Shown here piece after piece: positions 1 through 8,319 of a stretch of DNA of 54,474 nucleotides. A program made the position numbers and the translations under genes. The notes below the pieces were generated by a model that saw only the letters and a list, made by a program, of their open reading frames with translations, was not told where the DNA came from and ran no database searches. Origin of the DNA: an uncultured Oscillospiraceae bacterium (GTDB taxonomy: Bacteria; Bacillota_A; Clostridia; Oscillospirales; Acutalibacteraceae); the NCBI GenBank assembly GCA_910587995.1, contig CAJUNS010000014.1, positions 1 through 54,474 of the forward strand, written 5' to 3'. Numbering within the stretch: position 1 is the stretch's first letter; each line of letters begins with the position of its first letter.

Positions 1-12
1 CTCTTCCGATCT
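1..12. other. Illumina adapter remnant
   Basis: The first 12 bases, CTCTTCCGATCT, are identical to the 3' end of the TruSeq adapter read into an insert. Real genomic sequence therefore starts at about base 13. The recombinase reading frame continues sensibly from base 15. Confidence 0.93.
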
Positions 13-416
13 GCGACTACAAAGAGGTTCAAGACCAGTGGCGCATTCTCACAAAGGAAAAGCAGGCGGATATCTGTGTCATTGACATGCCCCTTTTGGA
101 CACCCGCACCGCGAAGGATTTAATCGGCACTTTTATCGCCGATGTAGTCCTGCAGCTGCTCTCCTTTGTGGCCGAGAACGAGCGGGCCAACATCCGCAAG
201 CGACAAGAGCAGGGCATCGCGGCGGCTAAAGCGCGGGGCGTACGCTTTGGACGCCCGGAGAAGCCCCTGCCTGTGAATTTTCCCGAGATTGTCCATCGCT
301 GGGAGAGGCGTGAGCTGGGCATTGAAGAGGTGCGCAAGCTTTGCAGCATGAGCGACGCCACCTTTTACCGGCGCCTGCGGGAGCTGCGGACCGCAAAGAA
401 AACCAAGGGGGAGTAG
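13..416 (+). CDS. Serine recombinase/resolvase, 5'-truncated
   Basis: This is the C-terminal 134 or so residues of a small serine recombinase of the resolvase/invertase type. The frame is open from the window edge and reads DYKEVQDQW, then IDMPLLDTR, then FIADVVLQLLSFVAENERANI. These are the end of the catalytic domain and the long E helix. The arm RQEQGIAAAKARGVRFGRP follows, and then a short helix-turn-helix (SDATFYRRLREL) that would bind the recombination site. The catalytic serine and arginines of the first 80 or so residues lie beyond the edge. Such proteins move or resolve transposons and integrative elements, so a mobile element probably lies to the left. The family call is secure; the element type can not be told. 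Confidence 0.9.
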
Positions 417-705
417 GAGGTGCCGCATCCCCGGCCCAATTGAGCCCAGCCTCTCACGGGAGCACCCGTTGGCAGAAAAGCCATCCGGCTGAAAACGGGA
501 CGTCATTTTGCTGGTGTTGTGGCGCGCCTCTTTGCTTTCTGCATGTAATCCAGCCAATCTCAAAAAGGTTAATATGCAGAAAGGAATCATGGCGGAAGAA
601 GGCGCGAGCTTTCTTTTCTGCATATAGTTTATTAGCTTCCTGTTTTATCGGGTTTGAGATTCTTCCATCCGGGGACTTCACAAGCAAGAAAAGATTCGCT
701 GGGAA
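417..705. repeat. Gene-free stretch with interleaved inverted repeats
   Basis: There is no convincing gene here. Several short arms repeat. TTTCTGCAT lies at 536-544 and again at 615-623, with its inverse ATGCAGAAA at 574-582. AATCTCAAA at 556-564 has its inverse TTTGAGATT at 653-661. GGAAGAA at 594-600 has its inverse TTCTTCC at 660-666. A CCCGTT/AACGGG hairpin lies around 469-503. The stretch directly follows the recombinase fragment, so the arms could be leftovers of a recombination site, an interspersed repeat or an RNA fold. Open frames in it look like chance frames. Confidence 0.45.
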
Positions 706-734
706 TTGACATCCCAGGCTATTTCGAGTACAAT
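706..734 (+). promoter_or_regulatory. SigA-type promoter for the CNNM/CBS gene
   Basis: TTGACA at 706-711, a 17-base spacer and TACAAT at 729-734. Transcription should start near 741, giving a leader of about 43 bases before the ATG at 784. Confidence 0.82.
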
Positions 735-783
735 AGACCCATTACATACAAAATTGCTTTTTATGAAAGGAGTTTCTTTTCCC

Positions 784-2130
784 ATGCCTGAAGACCCTGA
801 CGGTACTTTTATCGTCTCTCTTGCCCTGAGTCTGCTCTTCGCCGCGCTGGCGGCCCTATATGCCGCCAGTGAATCTGCGGTCAGCTGCCTGTCTGCCTCT
901 CAAGTAAAAAAAGATGGCGACTCCGGCAACAAACGGGCCAAAGCCCTCTTGAAAGCTCTGGAGGCCCAGGCCAGCCTAATTTCCCCCTTGCAGTCCGGCT
1001 TACTGTTCTGCGGCCTTTTGGGCTTGGCGTTCTGTGTGGCCGCTTTTGGAGGCAGGGACTACCCCGCGCTTACCTTTTTGGAGGACGGAGCCCTGCGCCG
1101 GACCTTTTGCTGCCTGCTGGCGGCGGTGGTCTATGTGTTCCTCTTTTTTCTCCTGTGCGACCTGCTGCCAAAGAAAGCCGCCCGCCATGAGTCGGGGCGC
1201 TTTGCCTACAGCCATGCCCGGCTGATCTGTGGGCTTTCCCAAGCGGCGATGCCCTTTCTGCGTTTTACCGGCCTGCTTTCCAATGGCCTGCTGCGCCTGT
1301 TCCGCATCGACCCCCACGCGCTGGACGACGCGGTGACGGAGGAGGAAATCCTCCAGATGGTGGGCGAGGGAGAGGAGAAGGGCGTGATTGAAGAGACCGA
1401 GAAGGACATGATCGCCAATATTTTGGACTTTAACGATACGACCGCTGGCGAGACCATGACTCACCGCACGGACATTGCCGCCGTAGCGGACAGCGATTCT
1501 GTCAGCCAGGTGGTGAAAGTGGCCTTAGAGCACGGCTGCTCCCGGGTGCCGGTATACCATGAGGATATCGATTCGGTGGTGGGCATCTGCTATGTAAAGG
1601 ACCTGCTGCCCTATGTGGGCCGGGAGATTCCCGAGGAGGCCGCCCTGACCCGGCTGATGCGCCCGGCCTATTTTATTCCGGAATCGAAAAAATGCAGCCA
1701 GCTCTTTACCGAACTGACAGAGCGCAAGGTGCAGATCGCCATTGTGGTGGATGAATATGGCGGAACGGCGGGCTTGGTGACTTTGGAAGACCTGGTAGAG
1801 TCCATTGTGGGCAATATTCAGGATGAGTACGACAATGAGGAGGAGGAAATCCATCAGGTCAGCGAAACCGAGTTCACCGTGGATGGCACGGCCTCCATTG
1901 ACGAAATCTCCGGCCTGACCGGCGTGGAGCTGCCGGAAGGAAGTTATGACACCATTGGCGGCCTGGTCACGGAGCTGCTGGGGCGCATTCCCAAAGAAGG
2001 GGAACAGCCTTTGGTACATGTGGCGGGCCTGCGTGTGAAAGTGCTGGAGGTAGAGGACCGGCGGCTGTCCCGGCTGCTGATTGTGAAAGAACCGCCGGAG
2101 CCCGAAGCCAAGGAGAAAGAGGAGGACTAG
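784..2130 (+). CDS. Hemolysin/CorC (CNNM-CBS) family membrane protein
   Basis: The 448-residue protein has the usual order of the family. An N-terminal CNNM (DUF21) domain with about three or four hydrophobic segments covers roughly residues 1-185. A CBS pair follows at about 215-340 and includes GETMTHRTDI and VDEYGGTAGLVTLEDLVE. The C-terminal CorC_HlyC domain covers about 355-435 (FTVDGTASIDE, YDTIGGLV). Members are proposed divalent-cation (Mg) exporters or their regulators, and the hemolysin name is historical. The ATG at 784 has GGAG at 769-772. An upstream ATG at 763 is in frame but has no site, and a longer frame would begin inside the promoter. It appears to be monocistronic. Confidence 0.92.
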   Translation: MPEDPDGTFIVSLALSLLFAALAALYAASESAVSCLSASQVKKDGDSGNKRAKALLKALEAQASLISPLQSGLLFCGLLGLAFCVAAFGGRDYPALTFLEDGALRRTFCCLLAAVVYVFLFFLLCDLLPKKAARHESGRFAYSHARLICGLSQAAMPFLRFTGLLSNGLLRLFRIDPHALDDAVTEEEILQMVGEGEEKGVIEETEKDMIANILDFNDTTAGETMTHRTDIAAVADSDSVSQVVKVALEHGCSRVPVYHEDIDSVVGICYVKDLLPYVGREIPEEAALTRLMRPAYFIPESKKCSQLFTELTERKVQIAIVVDEYGGTAGLVTLEDLVESIVGNIQDEYDNEEEEIHQVSETEFTVDGTASIDEISGLTGVELPEGSYDTIGGLVTELLGRIPKEGEQPLVHVAGLRVKVLEVEDRRLSRLLIVKEPPEPEAKEKEED

Positions 2131-2240
2131 GCGCCTCGCGAGAGAAGCGGGCAAAAAGAAACAATCCGCATAATCCTGCCCGAAAAAAGCTGGGCACGCG
2201 CCTCCGTTTTCGGCTATGCTAGTAAGCGAAGGTGAAAAGG

Positions 2241-3098
2241 ATGGATATTCTCAAAGGCCTAAACGATGCGGCGCGCTATTTAGAGGCCAATCTCTGCGGC
2301 CCGGTGGATTTGGAAAAAGCGGCCCGCTTGGCAGGGATCTCGGAAGACAGCTTCGCCCGTTTTTTCAGTTACATCAGCGGCATGACCGTGGCGGAGTACC
2401 TGCGCCGCCGGCGCTTGACCCTGGCTGCCTATGAGCTTCGAGAAAGCGAAATCAAGGTGATTGACGCCGCAATGAAATATGGATTCCAAAGTGCCGGCAC
2501 ATTTGCCCGGGCTTTTGCCAGGCAGCACGGTTTTCCCCCTAGTTGTGCCCGCCGTTCCAGCTGGCCGCTGAAAGTCTATCCGCCCATTTCATTTCACATT
2601 CTGGTAAAAGGAGCGAAAGAGATGGACTTTCGGTTGGTGAATGTAAGCGGGTTGGCGCTGCGCGGAATCCCTCAAGAGTTTGAATGTGAGGCGGGGGAGC
2701 GCTTTGGACAGGAGCGTGCCATGTGGAGCCCGGACCAGGACCGGATTATGGAGCGCGTTTGTAAAGAAGGTCCTGGCGTCTGGTACGGCATTTGGGACCG
2801 CGGACGGTATTGGGTTGCAAAGCCGGAACCGGAAGCCCTGCAAGACGGTACGGAAACCGTGCGGGTCCCCGCTGGAACTTACGCGGCGTTTACCAGCGGA
2901 CGCGGCGGCCTGGCGGGAGAAGAGCTGCGCCGGCTTCGGGAACTGGTGTTTGACTGTTGGCTGCCCGATTCCGGCTACCGTCAGGCGGGTGGGTTGGAAA
3001 TGGAAGTTTACCATCTCTATGCCCTGCATCCCCGGGAGGAGAAGCAAAAGCGCTTTTACGAGCTATGGATTCCGGTGGAAAAGTGTCCTGCCCCTTAG
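2241..3098 (+). CDS. AraC family regulator with GyrI-like effector domain
   Basis: The 285-residue protein has an N-terminal AraC/XylS double helix-turn-helix at about residues 5-100 (LEKAARLAGISEDSF and YGFQSAGTFARAFARQHG). A GyrI-like/Rob-type effector-binding domain covers about 125-280. This SoxS/Rob-like order (DNA binding first) is common in clostridial regulators that respond to amphipathic drugs or small ligands. Two starts compete: GTG 2232 and ATG 2241. ATG 2241 has GAAGG eight bases upstream and is preferred. A hairpin at 3136-3158 follows. The nearest downstream target candidate is the ABC exporter that starts at 3322, but that link is only positional. Confidence 0.88.
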   Translation: MDILKGLNDAARYLEANLCGPVDLEKAARLAGISEDSFARFFSYISGMTVAEYLRRRRLTLAAYELRESEIKVIDAAMKYGFQSAGTFARAFARQHGFPPSCARRSSWPLKVYPPISFHILVKGAKEMDFRLVNVSGLALRGIPQEFECEAGERFGQERAMWSPDQDRIMERVCKEGPGVWYGIWDRGRYWVAKPEPEALQDGTETVRVPAGTYAAFTSGRGGLAGEELRRLRELVFDCWLPDSGYRQAGGLEMEVYHLYALHPREEKQKRFYELWIPVEKCPAP

Positions 3099-3134
3099 GG
3101 AAAGAAAATTCCTGTCAAATATCTTACAATTCGG

Positions 3135-3165
3135 TAAGGGCCCTTGCGCGGGGCCCTTATTTGCT
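3135..3165 (+). terminator. Hairpin terminator after the AraC gene
   Basis: Arms AAGGGCCC (3136-3143) and GGGCCCTT (3151-3158) form an 8-bp stem with a 7-base loop. The T-run after it is weak (ATTTGCTG), so termination may be partial. Confidence 0.65.
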
Positions 3166-3241
3166 GTATAATTTTTTGTAAACTCTAGTCAACAAATGCA
3201 GACATTTTGCGTTTGAATGAGAAGCTTTTTTCATCGCTCTC

Positions 3242-3271
3242 TTGACACGATACTAAAACAATAGTTATAAT
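3242..3271 (+). promoter_or_regulatory. SigA-type promoter for the ABC exporter
   Basis: TTGACA at 3242-3247, an 18-base spacer and TATAAT at 3266-3271. Both hexamers are perfect, so strong expression is expected. Confidence 0.85.
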
Positions 3272-3321
3272 AATATCGGATAAAGATGAGCTCATCTGAG
3301 TAAAGAAAGGGAGATTGTGAG

Positions 3322-4044
3322 ATGCTTTCAATTAGCGGCGTGACCAAAAAGTATGGCAAGACCATCGCCAACGACAACATCAGTTTTGCCGTTGGCGATG
3401 GACAGATTGGCATTTTGCTGGGGCCCAACGGAGCGGGAAAGTCCACCATTATCAAGTGCATTACCGGGCTGCTGCGCTTCACCGGGCGCATTGAGATCAA
3501 CGGCGTGGAAAACACCCGCACCGAGGCCAAGCGCCAGCTGGGCTACATACCTGAAATGCCCGCTGTTTACGACCTTTTGACCGTGTCCGAGCATTTGGAA
3601 TTTATCCGCCGGGCCTATAAGCAGTATGACGAGGCTTATTCCCAACAGCTTTTGGAGCGCCTGGAGCTGTGGGATAAAAAAGATAAGCTGGGTAAGGAGC
3701 TTTCCAAAGGCATGCAGCAGAAGCTTTCCATTTGCTGCGCCCTGTGCCACAAGCCCCGGGTGGTTGTGTTCGACGAGCCCCTGGTAGGGTTGGATCCCCA
3801 CGCGATTAAAGAACTGAAAAACGTATTCCGGGAGCTCAAGGCGGAAGGAGCCTCCGTGCTGATCAGCACCCATATGATCGACAGCGTGGAAGACTATTGG
3901 GATGTGGCCAACATCATGATGAACGGGCGCTTTGCCGTTACCAAGCTCAACAACGGCCAGGAGGGGCAGGACTTGGAAGAGCTGTTCTTCCAAATCACCG
4001 AAGGCGGCGCCCAAAACGCCGGTAAAGAAGGCGGTGCGGTATAA
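3322..4044 (+). CDS. ABC transporter ATP-binding protein
   Basis: This 240-residue nucleotide-binding subunit has Walker A GPNGAGKST at residues 34-42 and a signature region read as LSKGMQQKLS. It also has Walker B VVVFDEP followed by the D-loop VGLDP, and the switch histidine in STHMID. Its size and sequence fit the CcmA/NatA-like exporter ATPases. AAGGGAG lies eight bases before the ATG. The stop codon overlaps the next start by one base (TAATG), so the two subunits are translationally coupled. The substrate can not be told. Confidence 0.95.
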   Translation: MLSISGVTKKYGKTIANDNISFAVGDGQIGILLGPNGAGKSTIIKCITGLLRFTGRIEINGVENTRTEAKRQLGYIPEMPAVYDLLTVSEHLEFIRRAYKQYDEAYSQQLLERLELWDKKDKLGKELSKGMQQKLSICCALCHKPRVVVFDEPLVGLDPHAIKELKNVFRELKAEGASVLISTHMIDSVEDYWDVANIMMNGRFAVTKLNNGQEGQDLEELFFQITEGGAQNAGKEGGAV

Positions 4045-5675
4045 TGAAGAGTCCACTGGTCTATTTAACCGCGGTCAAGCTGAAAAATCAGTTGAAAGAG
4101 GCCGTAAAGCATCCGGCCAAGCTGATTTATATAATCGTGCTGGCGGCTGTGCTGGTGCTCTCCACCATTGGGGGCCACGTGAACAGCGAACATATTGAGA
4201 TGCGCTCCCTGCATGAGCTGACAGCCATTATGGTGTTGTTTTACAGCTTCATGTTTTTGATGACTTTTCTAAACGGCGTCAATGGCGGCGCGGGGAATTA
4301 CCCCATGTTTACCCTGTCGGATGTAAGCGTGTTGTTTCCTTCGCCTCTGCGGCCCAACAAGGTGCTGTTTTATGGGCTGTTCCGGCAGCTGGGGCTGTCG
4401 TTTTTACTGGGGTTCTTTCTGCTGTTCCAGTACAACTGGCTTCATGGGCTTTATGGGGTGGAATACAGCCATCTTCTCCTAATTGTGGTGGGCTACGGGC
4501 TCTGTCTCTTTTTGGGGCAGGTCTGCGCCATGGCGGTATATACCCGCACCAGCGGCAACGACCGGGCCCGGAGCATATCCAAATTTTGTGTCTATGGGCT
4601 GACGCTGGCCTTTGTGGCTGGCCTGCTGCTGCGCTGCCTGCCCAAGCTGCTGAGCTTGGCGGGGGCTGCCGAAGCAGCGCTGATGACAGTGGGCTTGGAG
4701 GCCGGGGCGGAGTACTTGGCCTCGGTGGGCGTGTTCTTCCCGGTGTCCGGATGGGCGGCGGGCGTCATCGGCGGACTGTTTACCCAAAATTATCTCATGA
4801 CCGGGCTCTGCGCCCTGCTGATGCTGGCTGCCTTGGGGTTGGCCTTGGGCTTGGTGATAAAAAATAAAAATAACTATTATGAGGACGTCCTACAGACCGC
4901 CGAGGTGGCCCAGTCCGCCATCACCGCCAAACGGGAGGGCCAGCCTGCCGAGGTAATGCCCAAAAAGGTCCGGGTAGGAAAGACCGGCCTGGGCAGAGGG
5001 GAGGGGGCCAGCGCTCTTTTCTTCAAGCATATGCTGGAAAACCGCCGGTCTGGCGCCTTTCTGTTTTCAAAAATGTCTTTAATCTTCATGCTGGTGATCG
5101 TTGGCTGCACCATTTTGTACAGCTTTATCTTCTCCGATGAGGAGGATAAGACAGCGGCTTTTGTGGCGGTGTTTACCATGAGCACGTATATGCAGATTTT
5201 CTCGGAGAGCACAGGGCGCTTTAATTGGGAGCTGACAAAACCCTATATCTACCTGCTGCCGGAGCCCCCGCTGAAAAAGCTTCTCTGGGGCATTGGTGAA
5301 AATTTGCTGGCGGACTGCTGTGAGGCCGTGGCAATCTTTGTGCCAGTTTCGCTGATTTTGGGCCTGGGGCCCCTGGAAACGGTGCTGTGCATGGTGGCGC
5401 GGATCACGTTTGCGCTGCTGTTCATCTCCGGCAACATGCTGGTTGAGCGGATATTCGGCTCGGTACGCTCTAAGGGACTGATGCTGTTTTTCTACTTTGT
5501 GGCTATGATGCTGCTGGCCGCTCCCGGCATCATCCTAGGTGCGCTGATGACCACCCTGTTGTCCGGGGGTACCGGGATGCTGTTGGGGATGGCTTTGGCC
5601 AATGTGCCCATTGCGGTGCTGGTTATGTTCCTGTGCCGGAACCTTTTGCAATATTCCGAATATAACGGAAGATAG
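4044..5675 (+). CDS. Putative ABC exporter, membrane subunit
   Basis: The 543-residue polytopic protein resembles the ABC_export family found in Firmicutes beside NatA-like ATPases. Hydrophobic segments cluster in two halves. About six lie within residues 25-270, then comes a cytoplasmic basic linker at about 280-325, and more segments follow from about 345 to the end. The linker contains KREGQPAEVMPKKVRVGK. The gene is coupled to the ATPase by a TAATG overlap, so both should form one exporter in the cell membrane. The substrate is unknown, and no peptide, bacteriocin or immunity gene lies nearby. A strong terminator follows. Confidence 0.88.
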   Translation: MKSPLVYLTAVKLKNQLKEAVKHPAKLIYIIVLAAVLVLSTIGGHVNSEHIEMRSLHELTAIMVLFYSFMFLMTFLNGVNGGAGNYPMFTLSDVSVLFPSPLRPNKVLFYGLFRQLGLSFLLGFFLLFQYNWLHGLYGVEYSHLLLIVVGYGLCLFLGQVCAMAVYTRTSGNDRARSISKFCVYGLTLAFVAGLLLRCLPKLLSLAGAAEAALMTVGLEAGAEYLASVGVFFPVSGWAAGVIGGLFTQNYLMTGLCALLMLAALGLALGLVIKNKNNYYEDVLQTAEVAQSAITAKREGQPAEVMPKKVRVGKTGLGRGEGASALFFKHMLENRRSGAFLFSKMSLIFMLVIVGCTILYSFIFSDEEDKTAAFVAVFTMSTYMQIFSESTGRFNWELTKPYIYLLPEPPLKKLLWGIGENLLADCCEAVAIFVPVSLILGLGPLETVLCMVARITFALLFISGNMLVERIFGSVRSKGLMLFFYFVAMMLLAAPGIILGALMTTLLSGGTGMLLGMALANVPIAVLVMFLCRNLLQYSEYNGR

Positions 5676-5704
5676 CGCCTGGACGCAAGAGGCAGAAAAG
5701 AAGA

Positions 5705-5743
5705 GCCGCGCTGGAGAATCTTCTCCGGGCGCGGCCCTTTTTT
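5705..5743 (+). terminator. Rho-independent terminator of the ABC operon
   Basis: A long hairpin pairs GCCGCGC (5705-5711) and GGAGAA with TTCTCC and GCGCGGC (ending 5735). A CCTTTTTT run follows. Confidence 0.88.
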
Positions 5744-5754
5744 ACGCTTTTCTC

Positions 5755-5783
5755 TTGACCTTTCTTGCGTTCTATATTATGAT
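5755..5783 (+). promoter_or_regulatory. Plus-strand promoter-like site reading antisense into the kinase gene
   Basis: TTGACC at 5755-5760, a 17-base spacer and TATGAT at 5778-5783. No plus-strand gene begins until hflX at 6453, so a transcript from here would run antisense through the whole minus-strand kinase gene. I see no better promoter for hflX. Confidence 0.5.
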
Positions 5784-5804
5784 AGAATTCCCAGCGAAAA
5801 AGCC

Positions 5805-6371
5805 TCAGCCCCGGACTGCGGCGCGGATATGGCCCGCCACCAGTTCTTGGGCTAAAGGGGAAGGAGTGGAGCTGTTGAGAATCAGGTCTGCCCGCCACTT
5901 GGTGGGCTCAATGTATTGCTGATGCCGGTAGCGCACCATGTCCAGGTACACCCCGGCAATTTCGTCAAAGCTCAGCCCCCGCTGGGCCATGTTCCGGCGC
6001 AGGCGGCGGACAATGCGTTCATCCGCGTCGCAGTCCACAAAGAGCTTTAGATCCAGCTGCTCATAGAGCCAATCGTACCACAGGGCAAAGAGGCCTTCCA
6101 CCAAAATAACGTCCGGGCCCTCCGCTACGGCCTGGGCCAGGTCCTCTCGAAGCTTTTCGTGGTAGATGGTCTCGGGGCAGTTGTCGTCAAAATAGATCGT
6201 TCCAGTCACATGGGCGGCGGCTTTGGGCCGGACGGAGTCGGGTTTAAAGTAGCTGTCCATATGAAAAACCCGAACGGTCAAGCCGGCCAGCTGGCTTTCC
6301 AGCCAGCCGGCCAGGGTGGATTTGCCGCTGGCGGTACCGCCGGAGATCCCCACGATCACAGGCTTTTTCAT
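5805..6371 (-). CDS. Uridine kinase family protein (P-loop kinase)
   Basis: This 188-residue P-loop kinase starts MKKPVIVGISGGTASGKST, with Walker A at residues 11-19. HMDSYFK and ILVEGLFALW follow, as in the Udk/phosphoribulokinase superfamily. RIVRRLRRNMAQRG acts as the lid region. The likely reaction is ATP-dependent phosphorylation of uridine or cytidine. The paralogous fold also serves other small substrates, so I leave the symbol empty. A TTG at 6374 is also in frame, but ATG 6371 is the natural start. It stands alone, divergent from hflX. Confidence 0.85.
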   Translation of the reverse strand: MKKPVIVGISGGTASGKSTLAGWLESQLAGLTVRVFHMDSYFKPDSVRPKAAAHVTGTIYFDDNCPETIYHEKLREDLAQAVAEGPDVILVEGLFALWYDWLYEQLDLKLFVDCDADERIVRRLRRNMAQRGLSFDEIAGVYLDMVRYRHQQYIEPTKWRADLILNSSTPSPLAQELVAGHIRAAVRG

Positions 6372-6407
6372 CAATGAAACACATTCCTTTCCTGCTGGTT
6401 TTGGGAC

Positions 6408-6436
6408 ATTTTAGCATGGATAGGAGCAGAATGCAA
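6408..6436 (-). promoter_or_regulatory. Promoter for the uridine-kinase-like gene
   Basis: On the minus strand TTGCAT, 17 bases, then TAAAAT, with TGC directly before the -10 (extended -10). On the plus strand the hexamers lie at 6431-6436 and 6408-6413. Confidence 0.6.
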
Positions 6437-6452
6437 GAGCAGAAAGGAAATT

Positions 6453-7727
6453 ATGAAAGATAATATGTTGGAAAATAAAGAACAGCAGGAACGCGCTCTG
6501 TTGGTTGCGTTGGATACCGGAGAGTATGACGCGGAGGCCTCGCTGGCGGAGCTGGCCGAGCTGACCCGCAGCGCCGGGGCAGAGCCCGCGGCTTACCTGA
6601 CCCAGAAACGCCCCGCGCCGGATGCCGCCACCTGCTTGGGCTCTGGCATGGCGGAGGAGGCGAAAGACTGGATTCAGCGGGAACAGCTGGACTTGGCCAT
6701 CTTTGACAGGGAGCTGACTCCCACTCAAATTCGAAACCTGGAGGAGCTGTTCGGCGTTCGGGTCATTGACCGGACCATGCTGATTTTGGACATTTTTGCC
6801 CAGCGGGCCATGAGCCGGGAGGGCAAACTACAGGTGGAGCTGGCCCTGCTGCGCTATATGCTGCCCCGGCTGGCTGGCCGGGGAACCGCCTTATCCCGGC
6901 TGGGCGGCGGCATCGGCACCCGGGGCCCGGGCGAAACCAAGCTGGAGACAGACCGGCGGCACATCCGGCGGCGCATTGACAAGCTGAAGGAGCAGCTGGA
7001 TGAATCGGAAGCCAACCGGGCCGTTACCCAGCGCCGCAGAAAGAAAAATGAGGTGGTGACCGTGGCATTGGTAGGCTATACCAACGCGGGCAAAAGCACC
7101 CTGATGAACCGTCTAACTCAAGCCGGGGTATTGGCTGAGGACAAGCTGTTCGCCACCCTGGACCCCACCGCCCGGGCCATGAAGCTGCCCTGCGGCAAAA
7201 CCGTGATGCTCATTGACACCGTGGGCCTGCTGCGCCGCCTGCCTCACCATTTGGTGGAGGCGTTCAAATCCACCCTGGAACAGGCCGCCACGGCGGATAT
7301 TCTGCTGAATATCTGCGATGCCTCCAGTCCGGAGGCCCGGGAGCATCTGGCCGTGACCCAAGAACTGCTGCAAAGCTTGGGCGCGGGGGACAGGCCGGTG
7401 ATTCCTGTGCTGAACAAGTGGGATGCGGTGGAAGACGCGGAGTTGGCTCCTAGGCCTGCCGGCGCGGTGCGCATCAGCGCCCTGACCGGGGAGGGCGTGG
7501 GCCAGCTGCTTCAAGCGGTGGAAGATAATCTGCCGGTAAAGACCTTTCAAGTGGACTTGCTGCTACCCTTTGCCAAAAGCGGTCTGGCGGCCAAGCTGCG
7601 GGAGGAAGGGGCCGTGCTCAGCGAAGAATATGTGGAGGATGGCCTGCGTGTTTTGGCCCAGGTAGACAGCCGGTTATACAGTCAGGTAAAAGAATTTGAC
7701 CAAAACGGGGAAGGAGAGATGGCGTAA
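6453..7727 (+). CDS. hflX: GTPase HflX
   Basis: The 424-residue GTPase has the HflX N-terminal domain, the glycine-rich linker GGGIGTRGPGETKLE and a coiled-coil arm RRRIDKLKEQLDE. The G domain has GYTNAGKST (P-loop, near residue 208), the DTVGLL switch region and NKWD. HflX binds the 50S subunit and splits stalled or hibernating ribosomes, notably after stress. The ATG follows an AGAAAGGA site. Its stop overlaps the start of the next gene (TAATG). The sequence looks intact. No near promoter is evident; the site at 5755 is the best candidate. Confidence 0.96.
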   Translation: MKDNMLENKEQQERALLVALDTGEYDAEASLAELAELTRSAGAEPAAYLTQKRPAPDAATCLGSGMAEEAKDWIQREQLDLAIFDRELTPTQIRNLEELFGVRVIDRTMLILDIFAQRAMSREGKLQVELALLRYMLPRLAGRGTALSRLGGGIGTRGPGETKLETDRRHIRRRIDKLKEQLDESEANRAVTQRRRKKNEVVTVALVGYTNAGKSTLMNRLTQAGVLAEDKLFATLDPTARAMKLPCGKTVMLIDTVGLLRRLPHHLVEAFKSTLEQAATADILLNICDASSPEAREHLAVTQELLQSLGAGDRPVIPVLNKWDAVEDAELAPRPAGAVRISALTGEGVGQLLQAVEDNLPVKTFQVDLLLPFAKSGLAAKLREEGAVLSEEYVEDGLRVLAQVDSRLYSQVKEFDQNGEGEMA

Positions 7728-8308
7728 TGTTTTTCCATGCCAGCCCGGTTTCCGGTATTCAGGTGCTGGAGCCGAACATCTCCAATCATGGGATTTCTCG
7801 GGTGTACCTTTCCAAAAAGCGGGAGAACGTGTTGGTTTATCTCTCCAATGCCATAGAAAAATACTGTAAGGAAACCGGTTTTGCCCATGAGGGCCCATGG
7901 CAGAAATGGGCCAGCTATGGCTTCTATGAGGGAAAGCTGCGCTTGGATGAATACTACCCCAACGCAATATGGGACACCTATAAGGATGTCTCCGGCTATA
8001 TTTATGCCGCGGACACCGTCCCCGGCGGAGAGGAACAGGAGGACATTCCAGACGCCATTGTCACCGGCGAGCCTGTGCCCGTGCTGGATTGTGAGTATGT
8101 GCCGGACGCCTATGAGGCGATTTTAAAGGCTGCGGAATCTGGATTGATAATTATACGAAGATATGAGGAAATGACGGAGCAAATGCTCACTTGGATTCAG
8201 CGGACAGTCAAGCGGCAGTATGAAGGGGCCGAAGATATCCCCACATATAGACACTTTTTGCGGGGCAAATTTCCCGAAATTCTAGGTTTTGGGGATGGAA
8301 ATGTATAA
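7727..8308 (+). CDS. Conserved protein of unknown function, coupled to hflX
   Basis: This 193-residue soluble protein is not one I can assign. It starts MFFHASPVSGIQVLEP and contains SNHGISRVYLSKKRENVL and later LDEYYPNAIWDTY and DVSGYIYA. An acidic, aromatic C-terminal half ends in FLRGKFPEILGF. There is no signal peptide and no membrane segment. The HAS(P/Q)..LEP..SNHG opening is a pattern I have seen in uncharacterised clostridial proteins. A link to ADP-ribosyltransferase-like folds would be speculation. The start overlaps the hflX stop by one base, so it is translated with hflX and may serve the same stress setting. Confidence 0.8.
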   Translation: MFFHASPVSGIQVLEPNISNHGISRVYLSKKRENVLVYLSNAIEKYCKETGFAHEGPWQKWASYGFYEGKLRLDEYYPNAIWDTYKDVSGYIYAADTVPGGEEQEDIPDAIVTGEPVPVLDCEYVPDAYEAILKAAESGLIIIRRYEEMTEQMLTWIQRTVKRQYEGAEDIPTYRHFLRGKFPEILGFGDGNV

Positions 8309-8319
8309 GTTGTCTATAA

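Noticed and set aside
120..709. Several open frames after the recombinase (both strands)
   Set aside because: They lack ribosome sites, overlap each other and span a promoter and the inverted repeats.
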